Of a stretch of 64,000 bases of DNA, positions 1 to 9,270 are shown in pieces. Each line of letters starts with the position of its first letter. Within the stretch, counting starts at the first letter, position 1. Source of the stretch: Orobanche coerulescens (Eukaryota; Streptophyta; Magnoliopsida; Lamiales; Orobanchaceae). The notes beneath the pieces are model-generated. The model was not told the origin of the DNA. It searched no databases and saw only the letters and a list, made by a program, of their open reading frames with translations. A program made the position numbers and the translations under genes. The DNA lies in NCBI GenBank assembly GCA_033398695.1, contig CM065801.1:106323170-106387169 (forward strand), read 5' to 3'.

Positions 1-827
1 CGTGAAATGGTAATGTATATTGTGTGTGCTTTACTTACCTCGGGAGGGTCCGACGGGGCCTCGAGGGAATCTATGGCTTCGTCCTGGATTCATGAGTTTG
101 ATTCGCTAGCCAGCTCGGGAGGGTCCTTAGAGGCCTCGAGTGGGATTCGTGGCTTCGTCCCGGTCCTAGGGGACGTGTGGTGCTTGGTTTGTTTTATGAA
201 TGTGGCCAGCTCGGGAGGGTCCTTAGAGGCCTCGAGTGAGATTCGTGGCTTCGTCCCGGTCCTAGGCAAATTAATTGTGACTGTTTGTTTTCGGAAAAGA
301 CATGTCTAGTTTTGGTTTTTGAAATGATATTGGTGCATGTACTATGAAACGTGTAAGCGATTGGTTTGCCTTGAATACTTGTACTAGCGTAATTGCTAAC
401 CCCTTTGGGGACCCGTTTTGGGGAAATTCTTGTTATGGATTTCAGGTTATGATTATCCGGACGAGCGAGCACAGGGACAGTACGAGGATGTTGGCCAGGG
501 TCGTTGACATGTGCATTTGGGTCTTCTTATGTCTCTTTTCTATTTCGATATGGTTGTTGTCCACTTTCGAAACTTATAAATGGTACTCGCGAGTACTTAG
601 GCTTTTCATTTCAAACTCCGTATTGTATTACTCTAATATTGTTACACTGTCGGTTGATACTTATTCGCCGGTTGCTCCGGGTGTATCTTTTATGTAATAT
701 CATTTAAATGTGTGTCCACGCTAACCGAGGTGGTTAGTCGAGTAGAGTTTCCTTGTTTGTAGCCTGGTGGGTCCCAGGTAGGGGTCCACGGCGCTGTAAT
801 ATACTCCGAATATCTCGGGGTGTTACA
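1..827 (+). repeat. G1 5' LTR, 3'-terminal part only
   Basis: Positions 1-827 match 7061-7887 base for base apart from about 14 substitutions, so this is the distal part of the 2170-bp LTR. It ends in TGTTACA, and the primer-binding site follows after four bases. It contains a tandem pair of about 60-bp units (about 110-170 and 206-267). The acceptor-like motif GCTAACCCC...TTTCAG|G lies at 394-446. U3 and the TATA region are outside the window and can be read only from the 3' LTR. Confidence 0.95.
110..267 (+). repeat. Tandem about 60-bp unit in G1 LTR
   Basis: Two near-identical units begin CCAGCTCGGGAGGGTCCTTA and end GGTCCTAGG. They start at about 110 and 206, and a weaker relative lies at about 40-105. 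The same pair is at about 7170-7327 in the 3' LTR. Diverged versions occur in G2 LTRs (about 9950-10110 and 31965-32113). They lie downstream of the presumed transcription start, so they would be transcribed leader sequence. Function is unknown. Confidence 0.85.
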
Positions 828-831
828 GAAA

Positions 832-843
832 TGGTATCGGAGC
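832..843 (+). promoter_or_regulatory. G1 primer-binding site (initiator tRNA-Met)
   Basis: TGGTATCGGAGC lies four bases after the LTR end. It matches the plant initiator-Met primer-binding sequence TGGTATCAGAGC at 11 of 12 positions. It would prime minus-strand cDNA synthesis. Confidence 0.9.
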
Positions 844-1063
844 TCTAGGTTTATGGATACCTAGGCTTGTTGGTTATTTGGGTCTAGTCGTGTTTTGTTT
901 TGCACATTGTCACACCGCTGCCAAGATCCCAAACTTCCAAAGTGCTCGTAAGTTTTCTTATTCGGCTCTTTTGTTTCTTGCATTGTATTTCCGCTCTTGA
1001 ATCGTAGTTTCTTTTCCTCCCTTACTCATCATCAATATACTTCTGTTATCTCTTAACATCAGT

Positions 1064-3580
1064 ATGGATGCCGGAGGAAACCGTGGTCGTGGTCGTGGAC
1101 GCGGCCGAGGACGTGGGGCAGCCGGTGGGGCGGCCACGTCGCATTCTTCGGGAGCCGGCAGTACCGGCGACCGCCACAGTCATGCTTCTTCTCAGGAGCG
1201 CGCCGATCTTGGTATTGCGGCTGTTATGCAGCAAATGGTTAACCAGATGGCGGCTATAGCTCAGGTGGTCCAGAACCCCGATCAGGCCCATGCTAATCGG
1301 GGCAGAGCGGATCGCTGGCTTCAGGATGTCATCAAGATGCATCCTCCTCAGTTTTCGGGAGCTTCGGACCCGATCGGCTGGGAAGGGTAGATCAAGGAGA
1401 TATCCAAGGTCTTCACTGCTACCAACTGCCCCGAGGATCGTAAGGTCCCTATTGCTCAATACTTTCTCACGGGAGATGCTACGGATTGGTGGGAGGCCGT
1501 TGGTCCCAATGATCATGTTGCTTCATGGGCAGAATTTCACGAATTGATGGAGACCGAATATTGTCCGTGGCCGGTCAGACAGGCTCGAGTGCATGCTTTC
1601 TACGATGCTCAACCACGGGATATTCCCGTATCCCAAGCTATTGCCGATTTTAACAAGGAGTTGGGTTATGTGAAGACCCAAGTTGTCGAAGAGAGCGACA
1701 AAATTTTCCATTTTTCCAGGAGGATGAAACTGTCCATTCGGGACTATATGTCTGGGCTCGTCTGTACTACCTTGAAGGATTATCAGAGTCGAGCTCTTGC
1801 TTATGATATGTCGGTGACGTCTATCGATTTGGCTCGTGAGAGCAAGAAGCAGAAGTCGGTCGGAAATTTTTCTGGTCCCAAGAGTGGAGGCCAGCACAAA
1901 TCTCAGGCTGCAAATATTTCTACGGGCGGTTCGGCTCGTTTCTCTGGGAGCTTTCGGAGTGCCGCCGGAACCGTCGTCCGGAACCCCAGATGCTTTAACT
2001 GTGGCAAGCCAGGCCACGTGAACCGGGATTGTCTTTGTCCACCTTTGACTTGTCATACTTGTGGTCAGTCGGGCCACAAAGCTTCTTTTTGCGAGACGCT
2101 CAGACAGTTTCGCGGCGCCCGTTCTTCTCACCCAGCACCTATGGAGCCGAGCGTGAACCAGGGCTCATTTGCTCCGCCGACTCCACCGAGTGTCGGCCGA
2201 GGTAGGGGTCGGGGTCAACCCGCTAGAGGAGGAGCTTCCAGTGTCGGCTCCGCCCAGCCGCGTATATACGAGATGAGGAGGGCCGATGACCCAGCAGCTA
2301 CCGTGGCGATAGGTACCGTTCGTATCCATTCTCATCCTGTCGGTGTACTTTTTGATTCGGGTGCTACGCGTTCATTCATTTCTCTAGAGTGTGTACGCCG
2401 TTTGAGTCTCGACTGCTTGTCACCTTGCGAGCCTTTCATCGTTAAACTTCCTAGCGGTGATAGAATTGTCGGTGATCGAGAAGTCCGGGACTGTTCTGTG
2501 ATTATTTGTGAGAGGGCTTGGCTCTATAATCTTATTGTCGTGGGTATCGAGGGTGAGGATTTGATTCTCGGGGATGATTGGCTCGAGCGGCATGGCGCGA
2601 TCATGAACTACCGCACGAGAATCATCACTATGTTAGCCGAGGACGGCACCGAACACTCTTTCGCAAGGCGAAAGAGGGGAAACCAGAAGTTCGTTATTAA
2701 TGCCTTAAAGGCGATGAGTCTCCTGCGAAAGGGGTGTACTGGTTATTGGTGCTATGCCTTGAAGGCGGAGAATGGTGGGGTCGAGCATTCGTCGATTCCA
2801 GTCGTTAGTGAGTTTCCTGATGTTTTTCCTGACGAGTTACCGGGATTGCCACCGGATCGTGAGGTTGAGTTTGTTATAGAATTAGAGACGGGCGCGGCTC
2901 CGATTTCGAAGGCGCCGTATCGCATGGCACCTTCAGAGATGTCAGAGTTGAAGAAGCAATTGAGTGAGCTTCTTGAGTCGGGGTACGTTCGACCGATCGC
3001 CTCGCCTTGGGGCGCACCGGTCCTGTTTGTGCGGAAGAAGGATGGTTCACTACGTTTGTGTATCGACTATCGCGAACTAAACAAAGTGACCATCAAGAAC
3101 AAGTATCCTTTGCCTAGGATTGATGACCTGTTCGATCAGTTGCAGGGAGCTGCGGTATTCTCGAAGATTGATTTGAAATCGGGGTACTATCAGCTCTGGG
3201 TGAGGGAGTCCGACGTGCCAAAAACGGCTTTTCGGACGAGATACGGACATTATGAGTTTGTAGTTATGCCTTTCGGGTTAACTAATGCGCCGGCGGTGTT
3301 CATGCAGTTGATGAACAAAGTCTTTATCGAGTATTTGGATAAGTGTGTCGACGTCTTCATTGACGATATTCTTATCTATTCGAGGAACGAGGAAGAGCAT
3401 GCCCATCATTTGCGGGTAGTGTTAGACATTTTGAGGACCGAGCAACTCTATGCAAAGTTCTCGAAATGTGAGTTCTGGCTGAAAGAAGTGATGTTTTTGG
3501 GTCATGTGATTTCGGTAGAGGGTGTTCGTGTGGATCCGAGAATCGAGGCGGTGTTGGATTGGGCATCGCCACAAATGTGA
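1064..3580 (+). pseudogene. G1 gag-protease-reverse transcriptase, one in-frame stop, 3' frameshift
   Basis: One frame runs from ATG 1064 to 3580 with a single TAG at 1388-1390. G2 has TGG (Trp) at the matching site, so this looks like a G-to-A nonsense change. The N-terminus is rich in Arg-Gly. Two CX2CX4HX4C zinc knuckles begin near residues 310 and 330. The protease motif LFDSGAT has its catalytic Asp near residue 431. Reverse transcriptase shows [16 protein letters not shown] and the catalytic box FIDDI, with Asp-Asp at residues 767-768. The second half (1544 on) is open for 678 codons. The frame is lost after 3540 at the RT/RNase H junction, where the product would end prematurely. Gag would form the particle and PR-RT would mature it and copy the RNA, but this copy cannot make the full polyprotein without readthrough. 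Confidence 0.93.
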
Positions 3581-4290
3581 AGGAGGTCCGTAGTTTCTTG
3601 GGTTTGGTGGCTACTACCGCAGTTCGCCGAGGGTTTTTCAAAACTAGCTCGACCACTTACCTGATTGCTCCATAAATCCGAGAAGTTAAATGCGGACCGA
3701 TGAGAGGCAATCGAGTTTCGAGGAGTCTGAAGAAGCATTTGACTTCAGCCCGGTTTTGGCATTGCCATGTGGCAACGAGGGATTCGCCGTTTATAGCGAT
3801 GCTTCGGTCGTGGTGCAGGGTGCGTATTGATGCAAAGACGGCAAGACCATTGCCTATGCGTCGAGACAGTTGAGACCGTATGAGCTTAACTACCCTACTC
3901 ACGATTTGGAGTTAGCGGCGGTTGTCTTTGCACTCAAGATTTGGCGTCACTATCTTTTCGGCTCTGCATGTCGATTTTTACCGATCATAAAAGTCAAATA
4001 CATATTTACTCGGCGGGAGTTGAATATGAGGCGGATGAGGTGGTTAGAGGCGATTAAGGATTACGACCTCGAAATCCTTTATCATCCGGCAAGGCGAACG
4101 TCGTGGCCGATGCCTTGAGTCGGAAACCGATTGCGTTGCGACGCTTGAGGTCCTTACGTCTCGGCACCGAGCTTGGCGGGCTTTGATTGAGTTCAATGTC
4201 GAGGTATTGTTGCGGGTCGCCGGCAACTTTGTGCTTTGGAGGTTTCGCTGCCTTTGATCGATGAAATTAAGTCAATGATTAGAGGATCCG
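3581..4290 (+). pseudogene. G1 RNase H / connection region, many small frameshifts
   Basis: This stretch continues pol but in shifting frames. Compared with G2 (30640-31124), single bases are missing at many points. Examples are TTGGGTTTGG-TGGCTAC for ...GCTGGCTAC and TGTC-GATTTTTACC. Recognisable RNase H pieces remain, such as FAVYSDAS in the nucleotide sequence near 3785, and the [16 protein letters not shown] segment encoded near 3880-3930. An open piece at 3870-4118 covers the latter. No intact RNase H can be produced. Confidence 0.85.
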
Positions 4291-5682
4291 ATGATTACTC
4301 AAATCCGAGAGAACGTTCTTAAGGGGAAGTCTCCTGGGTTTGTAATTCATGAGGATGGCATTTTGAGATTCCAGAGTCGGCTTTGTGTACCGAACGACTC
4401 AGAGTTGAGGCAGAGTATTTTGCGCGAGGCCCATGCTACGCCTTACTCCGTTCATCCTGGTTCGAGTAAGATGTATAAAGACCTGAGGAGGAATTTCTGG
4501 TGGAATGATATGAAGGAGGAGGTCGCCCAGTTTGTAGCGAGATGTTTGACTTGCCAGCAGGTCAAAATCGAGCATCAGCGACCAGCCGGGTTATTGCAGT
4601 CACTTCCCGTTCCGGAATGGAAATGGGAAGATATATCGATGGATTTCATTACGAGTTTTCCGAGATCAAGATCGGGCATGAATATGGTTTGGGTGATTGT
4701 TGATCGTCTTACCAAGTCGGCACATTTTCTGGGCATCAAGGACACTTGGAGCCCGGAGAAGTTGGCTCGTATATTTATCGCACAGATTGTGAGGCTGCAC
4801 GGTACTCCGAAGTCTATCGTTTCGGATCGTGATGGCCGTTTTGTATCACACTTTTGGCAGGCGGTACATAAGGCGTTGGGTACCTGTTTGCATTTGAGTA
4901 CCTCTTTTCATCCCCAGTCAGATGGACAGTCGGAACGCACTATCCAGACGTTCGAGGATATGCTGCGTGCTTGTGCTCTCGATTGGAGTAGCGACTGGGA
5001 GGAACATTTGCCATTAATCGAATTCACGTACAACAATAGTTGGCACGCGTCGATTCGGATGGCACCGTATGAGGCACTCTACGGGCGGCGTTGTCGATCG
5101 CCGATTTGTTGGAATGAGGCATCCGACTTGGTCGGGACCGAACCGGATATCGTGTTAGAGACGAGGCGGAAGATAGAATTAATCCGAGAACGAATGTTGA
5201 CTGCCCAGAGTCGACAGAAGTCATATGCCGACGTCCGTCGTCGACCTTTAGAATTCGAGGTGGGAGACCACGTTTTGATGAAGGTGTCGCCGATGAGAGG
5301 AGTTTTCCGTTTCGGGAAGAAGGGGAAGTTGAGTCCGAGATTTATTGGACCCTTCGAGATTCTCGAGCGAGTCGGTGGGTTAGCATACCGTTTGGCGTTA
5401 CCCCCAGCCCTGAGTCATGTTCATAGCGTTTTTCATGTTTCCCAGCTGAGGAAATATGTCCCGGACCCTAGTCACATCATCGATTATGATGAGATTGACG
5501 TCGCCGAGGATATTACTTTTGAGGAGCGTCCTTTGAAGATTTTAGAGCATCGGGAGAAACGACTGAGGCATAAGACCATTACCTTGGTCAAAGTGCAGTG
5601 GTCGAGACATGGTGTCGAGGAGGCGACTTGGGAAACCAAGGATAACATGCGTGCTAAGTATCCCGAGTTGTTTATTTCTTAA
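4291..5682 (+). CDS. G1 integrase segment with chromodomain-like C-terminus (463 codons open)
   Basis: The open frame is the 3' third of pol; its ATG is probably internal to the ancestral polyprotein rather than a true start. The zinc-binding HHCC motif is H48, H55, C85, C88. The DD35E catalytic triad is visible as D118 (SMDFI), D179 (VSDRDG) and E215 (DGQSERT), with 35 residues between the last two. After the core comes the GPF/Y-like segment (RFIGPFEIL). The final 60 residues (around VKVQWSRHGVEEATWE) look like the chromodomain of plant chromoviruses, which in that family steers integration to marked chromatin. The reading frame is complete to TAA at 5680-5682, although upstream pol is broken. 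Confidence 0.9.
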   Translation: MITQIRENVLKGKSPGFVIHEDGILRFQSRLCVPNDSELRQSILREAHATPYSVHPGSSKMYKDLRRNFWWNDMKEEVAQFVARCLTCQQVKIEHQRPAGLLQSLPVPEWKWEDISMDFITSFPRSRSGMNMVWVIVDRLTKSAHFLGIKDTWSPEKLARIFIAQIVRLHGTPKSIVSDRDGRFVSHFWQAVHKALGTCLHLSTSFHPQSDGQSERTIQTFEDMLRACALDWSSDWEEHLPLIEFTYNNSWHASIRMAPYEALYGRRCRSPICWNEASDLVGTEPDIVLETRRKIELIRERMLTAQSRQKSYADVRRRPLEFEVGDHVLMKVSPMRGVFRFGKKGKLSPRFIGPFEILERVGGLAYRLALPPALSHVHSVFHVSQLRKYVPDPSHIIDYDEIDVAEDITFEERPLKILEHREKRLRHKTITLVKVQWSRHGVEEATWETKDNMRAKYPELFIS

Positions 5683-5717
5683 GTTTCGGGACGAAACTTG
5701 TTTTTAGAGGGGTAGAA
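5681..5717 (+). promoter_or_regulatory. G1 pre-PPT hairpin and polypurine tract
   Basis: AAGTTTCGGGACGAAACTT at 5681-5699 is a perfect inverted repeat with 8-bp arms and a GGA loop. It overlaps the integrase stop codon. It is followed by a T run and the purine tract AGAGGGGTAGAA (5706-5717), which abuts the LTR TG. The tract would prime plus-strand synthesis. The hairpin recurs before the PPT in G3, G4, G5 and G6. Confidence 0.85.
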
Positions 5718-6238
5718 TGTAATATCCGCATTTTTTCCCTTCTCTTGTTATTCTCTTTTTAGTACATCTTCGTTTTTGGCGACTCGCTTGTAACCGTATC
5801 GACATTTTGAGGATATTTAATATTGAACTTTTTGTCGTTCGAGCTTGATTCGGACTCGTTTTACTCGATTTGATGTTTCATGTTGTTATTTCGAATGTTA
5901 TCGTAATCTTCATTTGGAACCGCCGTTTCGGGGTTGCCAAATATCCATCTCGTGTTATTATGGGCGTTGTGAGCTTTTGTTTGGTGTTTCGACCATGTGT
6001 CGTACATTCCGGATGTTTGGGCCGTTTTGTAAATTTTTCCAAACTTTTGGGAAAATTTCGTTTGTTGATTGTTTTTCCGAACCTTTGAATAGTCGGGAAT
6101 ATATTTTTCCTTCGGCATTTAAGTTCGTCGTTTCAGGTCCCTAACGTCCGTACCATCGTGAATTGTTCACCGTTGTATTTCGATTCTTTTTCGGTACCCC
6201 CCTCTTTCATTCCTGGCCTGTACTCCACAGAAAGGAAT

Positions 6239-6471
6239 GTTACGTACGTAACACCCTTTTGGTTACGTACGTAACGTCATAGTGTAATTCAGTTCAGGCA
6301 ATTCTACCTTTTTGGTTACGTACGTAACACCCTTCTCGGTTACGTACGTAACGCCCTAGTGGATATCAGTTCAGGCGATTTTGCCTTTTTGGTTACGTAC
6401 GTAAGGCCCTTATGGCTTACGTACGTAATACGGCTTACGTACGTTAGCATGTGGTGGCTAACGTACGTAAC
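6239..6471 (+). repeat. Array of eight palindromic GTTACGTACGTAAC motifs in G1 U3
   Basis: Copies begin near 6239, 6262, 6315, 6339, 6392, 6417, 6434 and 6458. The core TTACGTACGTAA is a perfect palindrome; the last copies vary at the edges (CTTACGTACGTTAG, CTAACGTACGTAAC). Spacing is irregular (about 17-53 bp), so this is not a simple tandem repeat. Its place immediately upstream of the presumed core promoter suggests dimeric factor-binding sites, which is inference. Confidence 0.9.
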
Positions 6472-6475
6472 GAGG

Positions 6476-6495
6476 CCTGGGTTTTTAAACCCAGG
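6476..6495 (+). promoter_or_regulatory. Putative G1 core promoter inside an inverted repeat
   Basis: Arms CCTGGGTTT and AAACCCAGG are separated by TT, giving a TTTTTAAA core. It lies directly after the palindrome array and about 170 bp before the donor-like CAAGGTAA. G6 has a comparable arrangement with a real TATATAA. It is a weak TATA candidate by sequence alone. Confidence 0.5.
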
Positions 6496-7887
6496 GGTTG
6501 ACCGATTTCGGCCATTTCCACTCCTTCTCCTCCCCATCCGGCTCCTAGGCGATCTTCTTGGCATTTCCGGCAATTTGAAGCTTTGTAACTCCGAGCTATC
6601 ATCTTCTTCGAGTTTTTGGAGTATATTATCAACCTCTAATCGTGTTCTTCATCATCATTCAAGGTAAACTCCTAAAAACCTTGTTTTGGGTAAATTGAAG
6701 GGGTTTTCATGTTTTGTCCGATTCGTTCCGTATGTTAGATTAACTCATGATGTACATGATTAATCTCGTCGGTTTTGTTGGTTTCCCTACGGATTCATGG
6801 TATATTTTGTAGTAAGTTTGTAATCGAGAGGGTTTGGTTGTGGTCCGCCCTCGTCGTTGTTCCTATGCGAGTATACATGAATCGTAGGCGGGTTTTCGGG
6901 TGTATTCCAATTCCGTATTCATTTAGGATTGGTTGTGATTGTGTTCTTCGTATCGCTAGGTTCGTGACTATCGGCTCCTATCGGTCACCGGTGTTTTTCC
7001 TTCCGTTCGTTGCTCGCTTATTATTCAAGGCAAGTAATTCTTGGAAACCTTTATGCTTAACGTGAAATGGTAATGTATATTGTGTGTGCTTTACTCACCT
7101 CGGGAGGGTCCGACGGGGCCTCGAGGGAATCTATGGCTTCGTCCTGGATTCATGAGTTTGATTCGCTAGCCAGCTCGGGAGGGTCCTTAGAGGCCTCGAG
7201 TGGGATTCGTGGCTTCGTCCCGGTCCTAGGTGACGTGTGGTGCTTGGTTTGTTTTATGAATGTGGCCAGCTCGGTAGGGTCCTTAGAGGCCTCGAGTGGG
7301 ATTCGTGGCTTCGTCCCGGTCCTAGGCCAATTAATTGTGACTGTTTGTTTCCGGAAAAGACATGTCTAGTTTTGGTTTTTGAAATGATATTGGTGCATGT
7401 ACTATGAAACGTGTAAGCGATTGGTTTGCCTTGAATACTTGTACTAGCGTAATTGCTAACCCCTTTGGGGACCCATTTTGGAGAAATTCTTGTTATGGAT
7501 TTCAGGTTATGATTATCCGGACGAGCGAGCACCGGGACAGTACGAGGATGTTGGCCAGGGTCGTTGACATGTGCATTTGGGTCTTCTTATGTCTCTTGTC
7601 TATTTCGATATGGTTGTTGTCCACTTTCGAAACTTATAAATGGTACTCGCGAGTACTTAGGCTTTTCATTTCAAACTCCGTGTTGTATTACTCTAATATT
7701 GTTACATTGTCGGTTGATACTTATTCGCCGGTTGCTCCGGGTGTATCTTTTATGTAATATCATTTAAATGTGTGTCCACGCTAACCGAGGTGGTTAGTCG
7801 AGTAGAGTTTCCTTGTTTGTAGCCTGGTGGGTCCCAGGTAGGGGTCCACGGCGTTGTAATATACTCTGAATATCTCGGGGTGTTACA

Positions 7888-8524
7888 CCGACGGGGCCTC
7901 AGAGGGTTCTGTTGCTGTTGGTGCGGTTCCACGAATACTTTGGGGTTAACCACTCTAGGAGTGTCCGACGGGGCCTTAGAGGGTTCCGTTTCCGTTGGTG
8001 CGGTTCCATGGTTAATCACATATGTATTAAAATGTGATGTTATGAGATTTAGTTATTCCGGAATACTAGTCTTGAGTTTGATGAAATGAATATTACAATT
8101 ACTTTATTGTCGAGAAGTATTATGTTTCATACTCGATATACTTGTACTAGCTATTCGATAGCTAACCCCTTTTGGGGGGAAATACCTTTCATGTATTTCA
8201 GGATTCCGGAGAGGGGATAGGCATGTACCTGGTCGACACGAGGATGATGGCAGGAGTGATGCTGTGTTTGGCCTCTGTTTGTATTTTGTACTTTAACCGT
8301 TCAGTGTTGTTGTACTTGGGTTGGTTATGAACACTCGTGTAGTGATTCATATACTCTTGATGTTTTGGGTCTATGTTGCCCTGGGTTTTAATCCCGATGT
8401 ATTGTATTCTGTCGAATTGATTATTACTTTGGTGTCATTTTCTATTACTCTTTGCTGGATTGTGTTTAGACCTTATCGGTCAAAATTTATGGTTCAACGT
8501 TTGTAATGCCTTGTGGGTCCTACA
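7888..8524 (+). repeat. Left part of the G4 (outer Gypsy) 5' LTR
   Basis: There is no coding content. It carries LTR-type modules: a TTAACCACTC...CCATGGTTAA unit at about 7936-8016, similar to the tandem modules of G6, the text GATTTAGTTATTCCGGAATACTA near 8045-8068, and GCTAACCCC...TTTCAGG near 8162-8203. It ends near 8510-8524 with GCCTTGTGGGTCCTACA, which resembles the conserved pre-terminal block of neighbouring LTRs. The matching LTR terminus is at 32676-32727, so G2 was inserted here. The left boundary is the G1 insertion. Confidence 0.65.
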
Positions 8525-8824
8525 GAGTGTTTGTGTATTTCTCGCTTTTAGCGACTCGCTTGTAACCGTATTGGTATATCGAGAATACTTATTACTGGAC
8601 TTCTTGTCATCTGAGCTTGTTTCAGACTTGTTTTACTCAATTCTGCGTTTAATGTCGTTTCCGTCGCTATTTGGTTCGATTATCGTAACATTGATCGGAA
8701 CCGCCGTTTCGGGGTTGCCACAAATCCATCTTATGCTATTATGCGTGTTGTGAGCTCTTGTTTGATGTTTCGATCGTGTATCATGTGTTTCGGGTATTTT
8801 GAGCCGTTTGGTAATTCTGTGTCC

Positions 8825-9252
8825 TAGGGCGTGCTATTTATGTTGTATAGCTCATGCTAGTGTTGTTGAGTAGCGCACGCTATGTTTATTTTGTAGCGCA
8901 CGCTAACGACTCGAGCACAGCAGTGGTAGTAGTTTGTTTCTGCTCTCTGCTCTCTAGACGAGCAGCTTAGCGCACGCTAAATTTGTATATTAGCGCACGC
9001 TATGGTTTAGACTTAGCGCACGCTGGGTGTCCGGTAATGCGTGCTAATTCAGTAGTCCAGACTGGGCAGAATATTTCTGGACTCGGTCTGGTGTTCAGGT
9101 AGTGCATGCTATGGCCAGATAGCGCGCGCTATTGAGTGGTTGTTAGCGCACGCTATTTTCTGGTAGCGCATGCTAATAGGCCAGAACCATAGGTTCTGGA
9201 CTGGTTTTGACTTGGTAGCGTTCGCTAACCATTAATCGTTAGCGCACGCTAG
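8825..9252 (+). repeat. Array of near-palindromic TAGCGCACGCTA motifs in G2 U3
   Basis: More than a dozen exact or near copies are scattered at irregular spacing, for example 8871, 8893, 8967, 8991, 9014, 9119, 9143, 9163, 9217 and 9239. Sense and antisense forms (CGCACG versus CGTGCG) read almost the same because the core is TAGCG-YR-CGCTA. The array ends about 10 bp before the TATA box. The truncated 3' LTR keeps the last few copies (31125-31262). Confidence 0.9.
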
Positions 9253-9262
9253 ACCCTCTGGT

Positions 9263-9270
9263 TATAAATA
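9263..9270 (+). promoter_or_regulatory. G2 LTR TATA box
   Basis: TATAAATA lies just after the motif array, in the context CTCTGGT-TATAAATA-CCCGAGAG. The same box occurs in the 3' LTR at about 31274-31281. It is the expected place for the U3/R core promoter. Confidence 0.75.

Larger units (their letters stand above)
1..7887 (+). mobile_element. G1: Ty3/Gypsy chromovirus-type LTR retrotransposon, left end cut by window
   Basis: G1 has, in order, a partial 5' LTR, an initiator-Met primer-binding site, gag, protease, reverse transcriptase/RNase H, integrase, a polypurine tract and a full 3' LTR. The order PR-RT-RH-IN defines Ty3/Gypsy. The two zinc knuckles in Gag, the long LTR (2170 bp) and the chromodomain-like C-terminus of integrase resemble the plant Tekay/Del chromovirus lineage; this lineage call is inference. 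The 827 bp of LTR visible on both sides differ at about 14 positions with no indels by my count, so the insertion is fairly recent. The right flank (7888 on) is LTR sequence of another element, so G1 is itself a nested insertion. The target-site duplication cannot be tested because the left flank is outside the window. Confidence 0.93.
5718..7887 (+). repeat. G1 3' LTR, complete (2170 bp, TG...CA)
   Basis: It begins TGTAATATCC directly after the polypurine tract and ends GGTGTTACA. Its last 827 bp match the 5' LTR. U3 carries eight copies of a palindromic 12-14-mer (6239-6471), then a TATA-like core in an inverted repeat (6476-6495). A donor-like CAAGGTAA is at about 6658 and an acceptor-like TTTCAG|G at 7500-7506. 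Short ORFs inside it are conserved only because the LTRs are near-identical. Confidence 0.95.

Noticed and set aside
7..309. 100-codon ORF repeated at 7067-7369
   Set aside because: It lies in the LTR and is conserved only because the two LTRs are recent copies. It contains the tandem unit and has no similarity to known proteins.
1046..1516. Antisense ORF over G1 gag
   Set aside because: Mirror of the Arg-Gly-rich gag coding strand. Similar antisense ORFs appear over every gag and pol here.
5845..6144. Extra ORF after integrase in the G1 3' region as an envelope-like gene
   Set aside because: It begins inside the 3' LTR, not between pol and PPT, and shows no signal peptide or transmembrane pattern.
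8825..9252. Short repeats resembling a CRISPR array
   Set aside because: Repeat length is about 12 bp, spacing is irregular, motifs are near-palindromes in both orientations, and the setting is a plant LTR with no cas genes.
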